Positions 23,792 through 37,100 of a DNA stretch of 52,825 nucleotides are shown one piece after another. The notes below the pieces were generated by a model, which saw only the letters and a list, made by a program, of their open reading frames with translations, was not told where the DNA came from and did no database searches. The translations under genes were made by a program, and so were the position numbers. This DNA comes from Phoronis australis (lineage: Eukaryota > Phoronida > Phoronidae). The stretch is from assembly GCA_002633005.1 (NCBI GenBank), contig NMRA01000273.1:460047-512871 (forward strand), in the 5' to 3' direction. The number at the start of each line of letters is the position of its first letter. Position 1 is the first letter of the stretch.

Positions 23792-24328
23792 CTGAAATGA
23801 ACAGAACCACTTCAACTTTCAGGCAGGTGTTACAAGATAACATACATTGATTTGCTTGTACAAAATTCAGGGGGCAGAAACCATCCTTACCACACACGAA
23901 AAAAACACCATGCACAAAAAACCTTACCACGGAATCTTACCACATACAATTTTTAAATTGAAAGTGGCAGCGCAATTGTCTACTGGTAAGAGACTGTCCC
24001 CGAGATTGGGCTTTTGTGGGTGCACACTTGTGGTAAGAGTTGGTTTCCACCCCTTGAAACTCTTAAATTTGCAACAAGCTCAGTACTAACTGATCCAACT
24101 CATTAGAATAGGAACAGCACTTCATGTGGAAATGGAATCTACAGACGGCACTGGAACAAAAAACTCATGGACCCTGGCTCCAAGAATCCTGCTGGACATC
24201 AACAATGCTGTATATGCTATTTCTCGTTAAGACTGTAGACAGCTAAAAAATGAAAAAAGTAATTGCAACCCGGTCCTGATGAGAAATATGCATTTCATAC
24301 AAGAGAAATAATAGATATTACTTTAAAC

Positions 24329-24398
24329 AGCGATCGTTCTCACTAGCGATCGCTCTCACTAGCGATCGCTCTCACTAGCAATCATTTTTACTAGCGAT
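24329..24398 (+). repeat. 16-bp tandem repeat with GCGATCGC core
   Basis: Units of AGCGATCGCTCTCACT: three near-perfect copies (24329-24376), a fourth diverged copy (24377-24392) and a partial fifth. Each good unit contains the 8-base palindrome GCGATCGC or a one-base variant. Confidence 0.9.
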
Positions 24399-25561
24399 TT
24401 TTGCGTCGGTGAAGTTTTCGCGTCACGATTAGATGTGGGACGGTCAATTTGAACATGATTTACAAGTGGCGGGGCCAAAAAAGGATCGTGGCAGGCCTCC
24501 CAGATGTTTACACGCAGGGGAAACCCTGTATATGGTATCAATTCGGGTTCAGCCACGTGCGCAATATTTTCACGTCACCACTTATGATATGTGTTTTTAA
24601 AACAAAATAATTACGTGAAATAAAAATATTGTTGATAATTTTTCTTAATATATCACATGGTTTTGCACCTGAACCTAAACACTTCAATCACAAAGTCTCG
24701 AACTTGCCACAATATGTTTGGGATTAGGAAAGCAATAAACATTACCAGTGCATGACTCCTTTTGGTCATCTATTGCAGTACACCATATGAGGTTCTGTAC
24801 AATCAAATACTAGTAAAATTTTAAAATCATACTCAGAACAAATCAAAATATGTCGAGCCCAAAAGCAAAACTGCCACTGCTGTAAACATGGCATTTTTGT
24901 CAATTTTATGATTAAATTCTAAATATTTTCTACCTAAAATCGTTAAGAACGTATGCAAGGAGCATTTTTAAGAAGCTTCTGAACGTGCATCAGCCACAAC
25001 GTCTGGGCGTCCTGCACAGATATTATTCAACGAAGTCAATAAAAACGTCACAAATGGAAGCAAATTTTATCATGGAAACAGATTTCAGCTCAAACTCTGA
25101 CGAAAATACCGAAAACAACACATATGCACCCCAAGCCTGTAGCTATTGTAAAATACAACTTGAACTGCCGGGTCATGCAGGCTGCAAAAAATCTTTCATA
25201 AAAATATTGTGTGCGCTTATATGTTTCATGAGATCTGTGATCATCATTGATAAAATAGGACAAACCACACAAAAACAAGCGGAGCAATCTGTGTAAACCC
25301 ATTTCTTTAAAGAATCCTCACTGGGGAGCATTGGATACAACAGAGGTGTTTGTATCAAGTGTTATGTAAAAGTATTTAAACACGGGCTTTGCCCTCATCC
25401 ACGAATCTCATATAATAACCACTGATACAAACACGTAGGTTGTATAACATATATACAAGTGATTCAAAAGTGCAATTCCATGTCACAGAGTGATGTCAAC
25501 TGCATTTTACTGTACAGCTCGAATACATAACTTTATTCCAGAATCCGATAATGTATTCTTA

Positions 25562-25700
25562 CCGTAAACATTTCAAGTTAATGTCTATGTTCAATAAATG
25601 CCTACAACCTACTTTCCCAAATCTTCAGACAAAGCGCTCACCTTTACTTTTGACAATTTTCAATTAAGCGCCCACTGCTCAGACTAGTGATTTACAGAAT
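25562..25700 (+). mobile_element. Decayed fragment of the TA-flanked TIR transposon
   Basis: Begins TA|CCGTAAACATTTCAAGTTAATG, a diverged version of the terminus at 30020. It continues with CTACTTT...ACTTTTGACAATTTTCAATTAAGCGCCCAC, matching the subterminal units. The right end was not found. Confidence 0.6.
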
Positions 25701-28700
25701 TGATTTTCAAAACAGTAGGAGAAACGCAGAAACCAGATCAATTTCGCCTCGCACTGTAGTTACAGCCCGAGTTACCGGTAGAGACGTCTAAACAGAGACA
25801 CCTTTGGCAAAATGCGAAATCTACACGAGTTACTGAAATGCCACCTCTAATGAAATCAACCATCTTTTTGAAAACAGATCAATTTTGATACGTCAGTTTT
25901 ATGTTCTAACTGCTTTAATTATATTTGACTAATTACTGAATTTTTTACTATAGTGTTAGGGTTTTTCCCTGGATTCTGAGTATCGTAACGTTTACTCTTA
26001 TGTTTTCCTATTGTTTAGTATGTCATTAGGAATTCATACCATGCCGTAGTTAAGGTCATAATAACAGAAACCCAACGTAACATCAACACTTTTCGAAATC
26101 AATCTATAAATATTCAAATGTTTTATAAATTTGTCATTGTTGTAAAACAACGACTACTTTATGACTTTTTGGAAAATTGTGCAGTGAAACGTCATCAACT
26201 TTAAACAAAAATAATAGTCAAAACTGCGTCATTTTAAATTTTAAGGGAGTCCACAATTTTCCTCAATATTACCTCATAGTAGCTTTAGTACAGAACTAGA
26301 AAACAACAAAACATTATTTTGGGTATATAACTATCTCACAAAAAAGTGCCCTCAATTGGCAAGATTTTACCGTACTATACAAAGAACTTCATTACGCTGA
26401 GCAGCTCTACAGCAGAGTGAAAAAACAAGTCAATTGATGGTCTCTGAAAGCCGAAGTCCTAAATCCTGAGATCCTACTCTGTAAGCATAAGGATTGAATA
26501 TTAAGTCCTGGTCCTAAATGCACTGCTGGTCCAACACCAGGCCCAGTAAACTCAACTGAAGATCAAATAACCAGTCTCACCTAGGCTTTGAACCAGAAGC
26601 TGAGCCAGGGTAAAGTGCACCAAGTTTGCCAATTTTTCTCATTGACTTTGCGACAAGTGCTGAAATAATTGCAACTACCACATTTGCCCATAGGCACCCA
26701 GGGCGCTTAGAACAATTGTAAAATGGGGTGCTTAATGCAGTGAAAACGTAGTCTCTGAATGGTGGGTAGTGACCACCGAGGGACACGTTTACTTGCACTG
26801 AGTGTCTACTCGAAATATATGTGGGTGCATAAAAGTTACCTGGTATCAGTTTTCAAACAGATTGAAAAGATGTTTTGTATATTTTTTATTAACCCTTTCA
26901 CCCCAGTAGACCACGAAACTGATGTAAAAGTTTTCCCAACACTCAACACCACAGATCACAAAATGAAAATCAGGTACTACCAAAATCATACACACCTAGA
27001 ACATGGATAGGTTAGTTAGCAGGCATTTCCTGTGTGTTTACAATTTTTATTGTTGAGCTGAAATTCTGTGGTATTTACTTTTCATGAAACACGTGGAGCT
27101 TTTAAATGCATCGAGTCTGGAGAATATCAAAAACGTAGAGGCTGGTGGCCTGGAAATCTCAAGCAATATCACATTAATAACAGGACAGGAGTCATTTTTA
27201 TAACAAATCATGTAAATTAGTAACTGTTTTATATCCTCAGTTACACCGAAACTGAGGGCACATATATTGATAAAATTCAAAATATGTCATTTTAGAACAT
27301 AAGGGCTCATTGGGACAGATGCCATATTTTTTAAGTTAGCGTTAATTCTTTCACTGCTAAATTTGGAAGAAATGTACAACATGGGTTGCAAAATCTATAA
27401 GACAAAAATAAATGTTTATGACCATTTAATTTGCTTCAAACATAAATTTGACTTCTTGACATACTTTATATTAAACTTTTTTTATTAATTTCATTGAACA
27501 ATAACAAAGACTTTGTCTCAGTTATTTTTAAATGCAATGAGTGATTTGCAAGATGAGAAATGCAATGGCAGCAATACAGAGAAAAATGTTTGAAAAGCAG
27601 CACCTTTGATTGAACTTTTCAAAAAATACATTTCAAAATGTTACAAAAAACAAAAGCCTGAGGTGGCAAATGCAATTCTCACAGAGCACATTGAAAATTG
27701 CATTCACAGAAATAATGGCAATGGCCAAATAATTAAAACGAGAATGTTACGTTACTCCCATTAACACCCCCTCCCAAGCTTTAGAAACCCAAAGGTTTGT
27801 ATAGCAAGCCCTTATCACTTTATCTCCAAAGGTACTTCTGCATGTTTTTTCAATACTCTACACAGATCAAGTTCCCAGTAGAATGCTATCATCGATTTTA
27901 AGGCCATCAACCATTGTATACAGTTAAGGTCAGTCCCTTGGCACAATGCCAATAAACTGACCAATCAGAATCCTGCTGTGGTCAAGTGCTCCCCAATGTT
28001 TTTCATTAGCAGTAAATTGAGCAGTTTGTGAGGTCAATGCAGATGAAAGACACTAAAAGGCCAAAACAAATGGCTTGCATTGGTAGTGAGCAGAAGGGAT
28101 TGGCCTTGCTTAGCTCCCTCCAGGGGCTTGATCAGATCACAACAATAAGCAAGCAAACAATGGACTAGTAGGTTCCTGCAATAAGATAATTGACCAAATA
28201 AAAACTCACTTGTTCATTACAATCTATCAACAATAGGATCCAAACAAAGAGCCATTAACATCAATCATCATGCTCTTTTTATATTAAAATGCCTAATGAG
28301 ATGAGTTGGGCCAAGGAACATGACATGGTAACAGGATCTATTCACTGCAACATGCCTCCAGATTAATGTGCTACAACTTGAGGGTTAGGGTTCAAAAGGT
28401 CAGAGCATACAAGCACAGGGAAATGAAGGCTGAGAACAACACAACTGAACAGCCCACCTGGTTGAATAGTGGGAATAGGCCAAGTCTGTATTTTGGTAGC
28501 ACTCTCTCACATAAGGTATGCCAAAGTGGAAAACCTATAAGAGCCTTAATACACTGTGCATTAATTATCCTATTGGTTAGAGTCATGTTGACACTAGCCG
28601 TTCGACAAAAATACAGCGTTTTTGAAAATCTAACAAAAGGTTCCTTAAAGGGACATTCTCGCATAGAAAAGAGATTCTGAAAGATCAAACAAAACGTGGA

Positions 28701-30019
28701 ATCAGCAGTTATTGCCCAAAGCTTTGCTGGTGGAGGTACAACCCACTTCAAAATGACAAAGAGTGTGGATTAATTTATTTATCTGGTCAAGTCACTGGCC
28801 TTGATTTCAGCAAATCTGGGGTAGACAACCACGAGAATGCTGTAGTGATTTGCAACAAAATAAAAACACGAGTTTGTTGTTTTATAGTTCTGGTCCAAAG
28901 GTAGTAACTACAGGAAGTTCAACAATCCCAAAACTGCACTGTTTTTTCAGTTGTATAACTAATAATACCCTTTTAATGGTCAATAGTCACAATACAGTTT
29001 AACCACAGCAACTAAAACGAGGATGGCAGTTCCAATGCAGATTTTCATAGACAGACTTCACAATAACCTATGAAAATCGACAAAACAACTACGACCAGTG
29101 AACCAGGAAAAAAGTTTTTACATCAAAAGGAATATATTTGCATATTAAGCATGCAACTTCAACATACTTTCAAAGGACAATAAATCAAGAGAAATGATTA
29201 AACATAAGTTTGCTGCTTGTTGAATTTAACTAGTTATTCAAACGAAAATTGGGAACTTTACTTGACTTTTACTAAGGTGGAAATTACGGTAAGTGATCAG
29301 TGAAAAAATGGAACAAATCTCACCAATTCAGGACACAATATAGCAGACAAGAGAAATTTTAGTTTCTCATTGTTTTCATAAAAGATAAGATATAGCATCA
29401 AACTGATATTTACACAGTTCTAGTTTTGCACCATAGCTACCATAAAAAATATTTTGAAAAAAATGTGGGCATTCACAATGGAGTTAAAAGACCTTGAAAA
29501 ATGAAAAAAAGGTGATTTTGGCAATTGTTTTTGTCTGAAATTGCTGAGATTGGAAACGAATCCACATCTCTCATCCGAAATAGTAATGATTAGGTGGGTG
29601 CGACATTGTTGGCAAGATAAGAATCTAGGTGGAGTTCTGTCCCACTTCCCTTGGCGTCATGGTGTATACTGCAAGACCCAATCGTGTTTTTGTCCAGGTC
29701 TATAGACCTTGTTACCCGTTTTCTGGATAGCTGAACTCAAATAGACAAAAACAGAAGATTAGCCAGGGGGCTAGTCTCACAGCCACAAGACACTCGTCAG
29801 TAATGCTAGTGTGATCACGGGCATCTCTTGTAATGGAGGCATGATCTCGCTTTTCTCGCCAGAAACTGTGCTCTACGGAACACAGACAATCACATCACTT
29901 GTCAGAACTATGTAACTCAAAGGTTTCGTGTACCATTATTCAAATGTCACCCTCAACTTGACATCTAAGTATGGTACAGCAACTAGCAACTGTCAACGGT
30001 CAACCCATAAAAGTACATA

Positions 30020-31180
30020 CCGTAATCGTTCGGGTTAACGCCCATGCTCAGTTAACCGCCCACCCCTACTTTAGGTGGATTTTCGATTTAACCGCCCACT
30101 GCTTGGTTAACCGCCCCCCTGCTATTTTTGAAGATTTCCAATTAAGCGCCCACCTCTCGGTTAAGCGCCCATCCCCTACTTTTGACGATTGGTGATTACC
30201 GCCCTGTGCTAATAGGAAACGCGAATCCCCGANNNNNNNNNNNNNNNNNNNNNNNNNNNNNNNNNNNNNNNNNNNNNNNNNNNNNNNNNNNNNNNNNNNN
30301 NNNNNNNNNNNNNNNNNNNNNNNNNNNNNNNNNNNNNNNNNNNNNNNNNNNNNNNNNNNNNNNNNNNNNNNNNNNNNNNNNNNNNNNNNNNNNNNNNNNN
30401 NNNNNNNNNNNNNNNNNNNNNNNNNNNNNNNNNNNNNNNNNNNNNNNNNNNNNNNNNNNNNNNNNNNNNNNNNNNNNNNNNNNNNNNNNNNNNNNNNNNN
30501 NNNNNNNNNNNNNNNNNNNNNNNNNNNNNNNNNNNNNNNNNNNNNNNNNNNNNNNNNNNNNNNNNNNNNNNNNNNNNNNNNNNNNNNNNNNNNNNNNNNN
30601 NNNNNNNNNNNNNNNNNNNNNNNNNNNNNNNNNNNNNNNNNNNNNNNNNNNNNNNNNNNNNNNNNNNNNNNNNNNNNNNNNNNNNNNNNNNNNNNNNNNN
30701 NNNNNNNNNNNNNNNNNNNNNNNNNNNNNNNNNNNNNNNNNNNNNNNNNNNNNNNNNNNNNNNNNNNNNNNNNNNNNNNNNNNNNNNNNNNNNNNNNNNN
30801 NNNNNNNNNNNNNNNNNNNNNNNNNNNNNNNNNNNNNNNNNNNNNNNNNNNNNNNNNNNNNNNNNNNNNNNNNNNNNNNNNNNNNNNNNNNNNNNNNNNN
30901 NNNNNNNNNNNNNNNNNNNNNNNNNNNNNNNNNNNNNNNNNNNNNNNNNNNNNNNNNNNNNNNNNNNNNNNNNNNNNNNNNNNNNNNNNNNNNNNNNNNN
31001 NNNNNNNNNNNNNNNNNNNNNNNNNNNNNNNNNNNNNNNNNNNNNNNNNNNNNNNNNNNNCCCCCCCCCCCGATTTCTTGAAATTTCACGTTTAAGCGCC
31101 CATGTCTGGTTAACCGCCCACCCCCGATTTTTTGGGTTCGCCAATTTAACCGCCCAGGGCGTTAACCCAAACGATTACGG
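30020..31180. mobile_element. Second copy of the TA-flanked TIR transposon, inverted
   Basis: The left terminus CCGTAATCGTTCGGGT and the inverted right terminus (ending ACCCAAACGATTACGG) match the element at 3281-5698, with TA at both borders. The left end here corresponds to the complement of the right end there, and vice versa, so this copy is in opposite orientation. Subterminal motifs read TTAACCGCCCA and TTAAGCGCCCA on the plus strand at both ends. The centre is unsequenced. Confidence 0.75.
30233..31060. other. Assembly gap (828 N)
   Basis: Unbroken run of N followed by an 11-base C run. Frames reported across it are artefacts. The gap lies wholly within the second transposon copy, so repeat collapse is a likely cause and its true length may differ. 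Confidence 0.99.
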
Positions 31181-31189
31181 TATTTTCTG

Positions 31190-34100
31190 AATCTAACAGT
31201 CAACCCATGAAAGTATTTTTTCTGAAACTAAGTCATACAAATCTATTCACACCATTCACAGCACTGTGCAATTCTTGTGGTCACGTGTACAGCATTCACC
31301 AAATTTTCATAAAACACTCAAAAACTGTTTCAGAGATTATCCGTAACTTGAGCAATGATATGTTCAGTGATTTTAATGATAGTAAAACACTTGATGAAAG
31401 TACCAATAAAAGTCTGCAATATCGTTTTTACACTCAGAGATTGTGCTGTAAGAAAATCCAAACCAGGTTAAAATCAAATGGACTCATTCTCAAGATCAGG
31501 TATCAGTGTTTGAGGTCCTGCTCAAACGGCAATCAGCAATCGTTGAACAACATGCTTTTGAGTCATGATTTATTATCCAGTCTAAACTTGAGGTTGGTAA
31601 CAGTTTCAAGGTAGGATTTAAATCTAATTTGTAAACAATTGCAGAACTCCTGGAAGGTTTTCTAATCTGCATTAGGTGGACAAACTTGCAGTTTGGCTTC
31701 AACTGGAGCGCGGCCGCTCGCCGTCAGCTTACACCTGAGCTTTATCTTACATTTTGACAAAATCTTCCCCACAGTATGACATTTACATGGTTTAACAATG
31801 AATAAAAATTTCCAAACTCTGAAATGATACAACAGAAACCGGATTCATTAGATGGAATGGGGGGTTCACAAACAATAGGGTATTGCATTATGAGAAAACT
31901 TGCAAGACTTGATTTGACTCAATTTGATGGGTTTCAGATAAACAAATCGACTGTGATCATAAGAGTCTTTCAAAAACTGATGATTTTCACTAGAAAATAC
32001 TTATATCAAGTCATCAAATTTATATGAAATCCTCACCCTTTTTGCTGAGTGAATAACTCATACTTTTAGACTAGCATTTATGAGAAATACGGGTACACGT
32101 AACCTTAAACTAGCAATGAGAAATATTTCACATTAACCATAGTTCATATTTCATTAGTGCCAACAAAAATCTATATATCCTACTTTCCAGGGACTGTTTG
32201 TGCTACTTCCGTGTGACAAGAATTTTGAACAGATGCCAAAACCAGTCACTTGTTTTCAAGCTTTTTTTCAGCCCCAGAGGTCACAGACCAACGACCTCAT
32301 AACACGACCACTGATCTTAGCACTCAAAAATTCATTCACAAACTGACCAGCAGGAAGTTTTTGGTTTATCACTTAAGCCTTTCTCACAAAACAATAACCA
32401 AAAGCATTAGATTTTTGTCAACAATTGGGTGGAATGGAAAGATGGTGCTGGTGACATGTTAGCAAGAGTATGGTAACAAGTTAACTGGGTACTTACAAGC
32501 AAAACCATTCATCTCGAGATTTCTCTTTGGTTTATTGGGACACCAATGTTTGTACTGATTTTCAAACAACACGCATGTCATCAATTTTTTGGTTGAGTCA
32601 TCTCTTAAAATTTATGACATAAGTCATTGATCTCCATTTCACATTTTTTACTTTTTTGTATTTTTGCATGCCCTGTATTTGTTACAGTTCTGCGCAAAAT
32701 TACTTAGTGGTCCGTACTTTTGAGCACATCACTCAGGTTAAAACTTATTATTGAAAGATGAAGGCGAGTTAAAACTTGCAGATTTAAAAGTTAGGAGCAA
32801 AATCAAGATATCAAGGAATGAGAATTCAAAAATCAATCTTTAATTCAACATCTGCACGTACATAACTTTGTTGTTATTTATTTACTTCTGTGCTATGTTA
32901 AATTTTAAAACCCCCATGCAAAAAACAAGTTGTGAAACAAAGCAAGCGCATGACAATACTTAACTGGGAGGGCTGATCAAATCACTGGATCACATGGGCC
33001 TCATGAAATTAAGTGTTTATATTGGAGTTCACAATGAAATATTATTGAGGCATCGAATCCTGATTTACGCAGGAACAGTTTAATGGCCAAATGATTTATC
33101 CTTTCCTACTGCTGGACACGTGTCTCGACTTAACTTATAGCATGTCGTTCACACTGTGATTTTTGTTCTTTTCATGGTGAAGATCATATTGGTGCCATTA
33201 AGAGACTTTCAAAAATGACTTAAGGTTGACCAATCAGAAGTTTTTTGCTTACACATAAGGAGAATCACAGGCATTGTTGAAATCTTGAATGCAAACATTT
33301 CTACGAATTTTTTATAATCTGGTTGAAACGTATGGTTTTGTACTTCGAAGTTGTGGTGAGTGACCGACTTACTTTGAAGACACAAAAAATGAGTGATGAA
33401 AGCATTTAGATGATAAAATACCAAGTTCATTTAGCGCCTACTTATTTCAAACCATAAGCAATTCTAATATGACTTTGAACCCATTGGAAAAATCCGCCTC
33501 TTTTCAATTTTTTTTAAAGCAGCACTTTTTAATGGCACGGGTTAATTGTCGGGTTTCATCAAATCAGGATTTTAAAGGTGTATATCTTACTTAATCACTT
33601 TGTACAGAGCAAATTACCAACCAAAATAAGGGAAATGTTTCATTTTTGAAGGATGTTTTGTCACAATTTTGGAAAATTTTACTGACTCATAAATGTGTTT
33701 TGAATCATTTTACTTGACTTGCTGCGATTTAAGTTTTATTGTCTGCTTCTGGCATCATTGCTAAAGTCAAAGGCATATTGCCATGGATAGGAACAGAAAA
33801 TCTCTGTGTGGCCATCAGATTTAAACATTGAAGGAACACAGTTCACCAGTTGGCATTTTCGTATTATACTCCCTCCATATCTTTTCTGGTTTGAGTAACT
33901 ATTCTTCAATTAACTTCATTTTTATAGAAAAAAAAACAACTGAAAAGTTTCATAAGACGTGATGCAGTAAATGAAATATTCTAAATTCACCAAAGGCCTC
34001 GGAAGAAGTAACATTTCCCTTTAATCTGCTTCCAAATTTTTTTCTTACAAATGCCCACAAAAACATCCATTGCCACAAAGAACATTCAAACCCATAATGG

Positions 34101-37100
34101 CGATTGAAAAAGATGTTACTACTGTAATTTCAATCAGGTTGGGAAACCCATTCAAGATTGGACTGATACCCGATTTCATTATGCAGGTAGAAACCGACCG
34201 CAGTGGTGGCATGGAAGATTGCAGAAACACTATTAGAATTTCTGAAAATAGGCCCATGTGCTGACCTTTCAAAAACATCAAATGAAACCAACGGACAAGG
34301 CAGTGCAGATGTGTTCTTGGTCATCTGTCATGGTTCAAGTTCGCAAAGCACTGATTAATGAAAATAACTGACGAATGGACTAATAAAGTAAGAGTTGTGA
34401 GCACCAATGTTCACTTAGCAAAAAATTAGTATTGGAATAACCCACTGGACATGAATGCCAATCCAATAGCAGACTTTCCGCTTTGTTAAGTTTGAAGGGC
34501 ACAACAGAGGCTAGTCTCATCCAGTGAAGTCAGATCAAGTACAGTATACTAGGGGCTCGCAAGGCCAGGGTAACACCACCCAATTATTAGAGTGGAAATC
34601 ATAACATAGAAGAGATTACAAATGCAACGCAACCTCGAGCGAGAACGCGTAACAAACAGCGTGCAGAATGATAGTACCCGGAACTGCACGACGATAAAAC
34701 GTGCAGTGAGAACACCCCAAGTTTAAAGACATCAGAGCGACTTGTGATCACTCCACGTTTGAGACCTATCAGCCAGGATGTGATGCGTTAACTATGTGCC
34801 AGGACACGGGCTTGAAAGAAATGCGACTTTCAAGAATTTTTGAAGGTGCACAAAATATAACAGAACAAAGGATTTCCTGTCGAAAAACAAAGCAAGACAA
34901 CAATGAGGCTAAGATGCAGAGCCATGTGGAGAGCGATGGGTCCAGCTGTCTTGGAGCCTTAGTGGTTTAGGATATAAATTAATGTACCGATATCAATAAA
35001 CATGCAGTTGGTTTCTGTAATACATGCAATCATTGAACTTGTAAATTCACGAGGTCAGTTGTAACTTTAACTTAGTTCAGTTCAATTCAGTGTAATATTG
35101 TGACAGGTTATATTAATAGTTTCATATTTTGTTGCAGGAATTTGTGTCTGTTTGTCACACGCATAGCGGCCAGCCATGTTGAAGTTTTTTGTTGGAATAC
35201 AGTATATTTGAGATGAAATTTACGGTAAAAATTGACAGTGAAAATTTAATTAATTTGCTCAAGCTCAGAGCTTATACCAAATTTCACATATATGCAATAT
35301 CACATTCAAGAATCACAGATAAGTTGGCACAATTACTTACTCTGTAGATTGAAAACTCGTCCGAAATTTGGTGCATACCAAAATCACCTTTGTCCTTAAT
35401 TACAAAATGAAGACAATTCAATTTTTGCAGGAGCTTCCATGTCCCTAATTCTTAGAGACTGTCCCAAATTGGAGAATTTTTATCGTACCCTATTTTGAAA
35501 TGCGAGATTGATTGTTATTACAATATTATGTTCCTCCTACTCATTAGCTTGTAATACAGATATAGAATAGATATTTATTTGTATGAATGTTTTAGAGATT
35601 CATTTTAGCTTAAATGTATACTTGAATGCTTGCACCTACTCGTGGCACACTGCTTTATTTGTTTCATTTTCATTCTACCTATGACCCCAGCATGATTCCA
35701 GCATCACATTAGTAAACAAGTGGAAATAAATGTCATCATTATCCCTCTATTGTGCATTCAACACACCTTACATACATTTTAATTAGTTTAATGGATAAAA
35801 CGTAAGTCATGAATTTTAAGACTAATAATCAAAATATTTATTCTGAAAAGCACTTTGATCACAAGACATAACAATCACAAGACAACAGGAACTTGTCAAA
35901 GATCTGTATGGAATTTATCAATGAGTCAGGTGACAGCTCTCATCGACCATGTGGGAATTTAATGGTGAAATTCTTATTTTAGCAATATCTGCTTTTTTAA
36001 GACAAAGAACAATGCCTTTTCATTAATTAACCCATTCAAGTGATGTATACTATGATCTTTCAAGCATACCATACTCAACATGCACCTTCACTTCCCCATT
36101 TTGAAACGTCGCTCAAAATAATCGATCTTACACCAGTTGCAAGCACGGATCCCTATTGGCGAAATACAACTAGTGCCAAAAAACCATGCCAGTTGGACAT
36201 TTGCTGAACAATTGATGAGTGACAAAAGACCTGCGCTTTTACGAAAAGTTACCGAAAATTTTTAGCTTAAATAGGACACAACCATGAATGCGTATTTGAC
36301 TGTTTTAAAAATAAGTTTTTGCTACAATGAAAAATTACAATAATGAACACCTATCTATAAGTAGCCTTTCAAATATTTCTAAGTCTAAAAGCCGAAATTC
36401 AAGGGCTGCAAAGGATTTTATATGTCAGAATTAAATTAAAGGACTGTTCCAAGGCCAAGGCTTTAACTTCAAAGGCTTCTCATTTCAAAGCAGTACAACC
36501 AAGTACTATGCAAAAACCCATACCCAGAATTAAGATGGACATCTACTACATCATGATAATGACCTTGAAATTCAATCTATAGACCAAAACACTGATTGAA
36601 TGAAGGGCTGCCCACTTTTAATGATAAGCACACAGGTGTAACATTGAAAACACAAGTTGAGATCTGCTGTCTCTGCATGGGCTGAAATGCAAATGGAACC
36701 AACTCATGGTCTAAAGGTCAGCTTTTACGGAGTGAAATTATTTCGGCAAGAGTAATTGCTTGAAATGACAGTTTTCTAACTTCTTTTAGCCCTTATGCTC
36801 TACAGAGTTAGAACAGTGGGTTAATTATGCATGCCCTCACAAAGTTTGTAGGAATTTTGTTGACAAATGTCCACAATTGTAACCTGTTATCAATTACATT
36901 GTGTTGAACAAATGTTCCAACTACTGTTTGTAACTTGGACAAGAAAAAGCTTTTACATCCCCCCTTCAGAATTGTGGTACAAGAATTTTCCAGTTGTGTG
37001 ACAATAGACGCCTTTTTGCTTGAAACTATCAGGTAAACTTTCACCCGCTATTGTTGTCATTTCATTAAGGTTTTCCAGTTGAAAGTGGTACATTTTATAC

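Noticed and set aside
23969-24060. Possible further tRNA-like SINE head
   Set aside because: The A-box match needs an insertion and the B-box is poor; not distinguishable from chance.
24345-24376. GCGATCGC as a cyanobacterial HIP1-type signal or evidence of bacterial origin
   Set aside because: Confined to one tandem array within a metazoan intron; the palindrome is coincidental.
24985-25296. 104-codon plus-strand frame with an acidic N-terminus and a CxxC
   Set aside because: No recognisable domain, no splice or polyadenylation context, and length is within chance for this window.
28366-28751. Overlapping frames of about 104 and 119 codons on both strands
   Set aside because: No motif; includes a TTAAAGGGACATTCTCG-like stretch typical of repeat edges, but no partner terminus was found.
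30182-31144. Three open frames of about 300 codons
   Set aside because: They consist almost entirely of X residues across the N gap.
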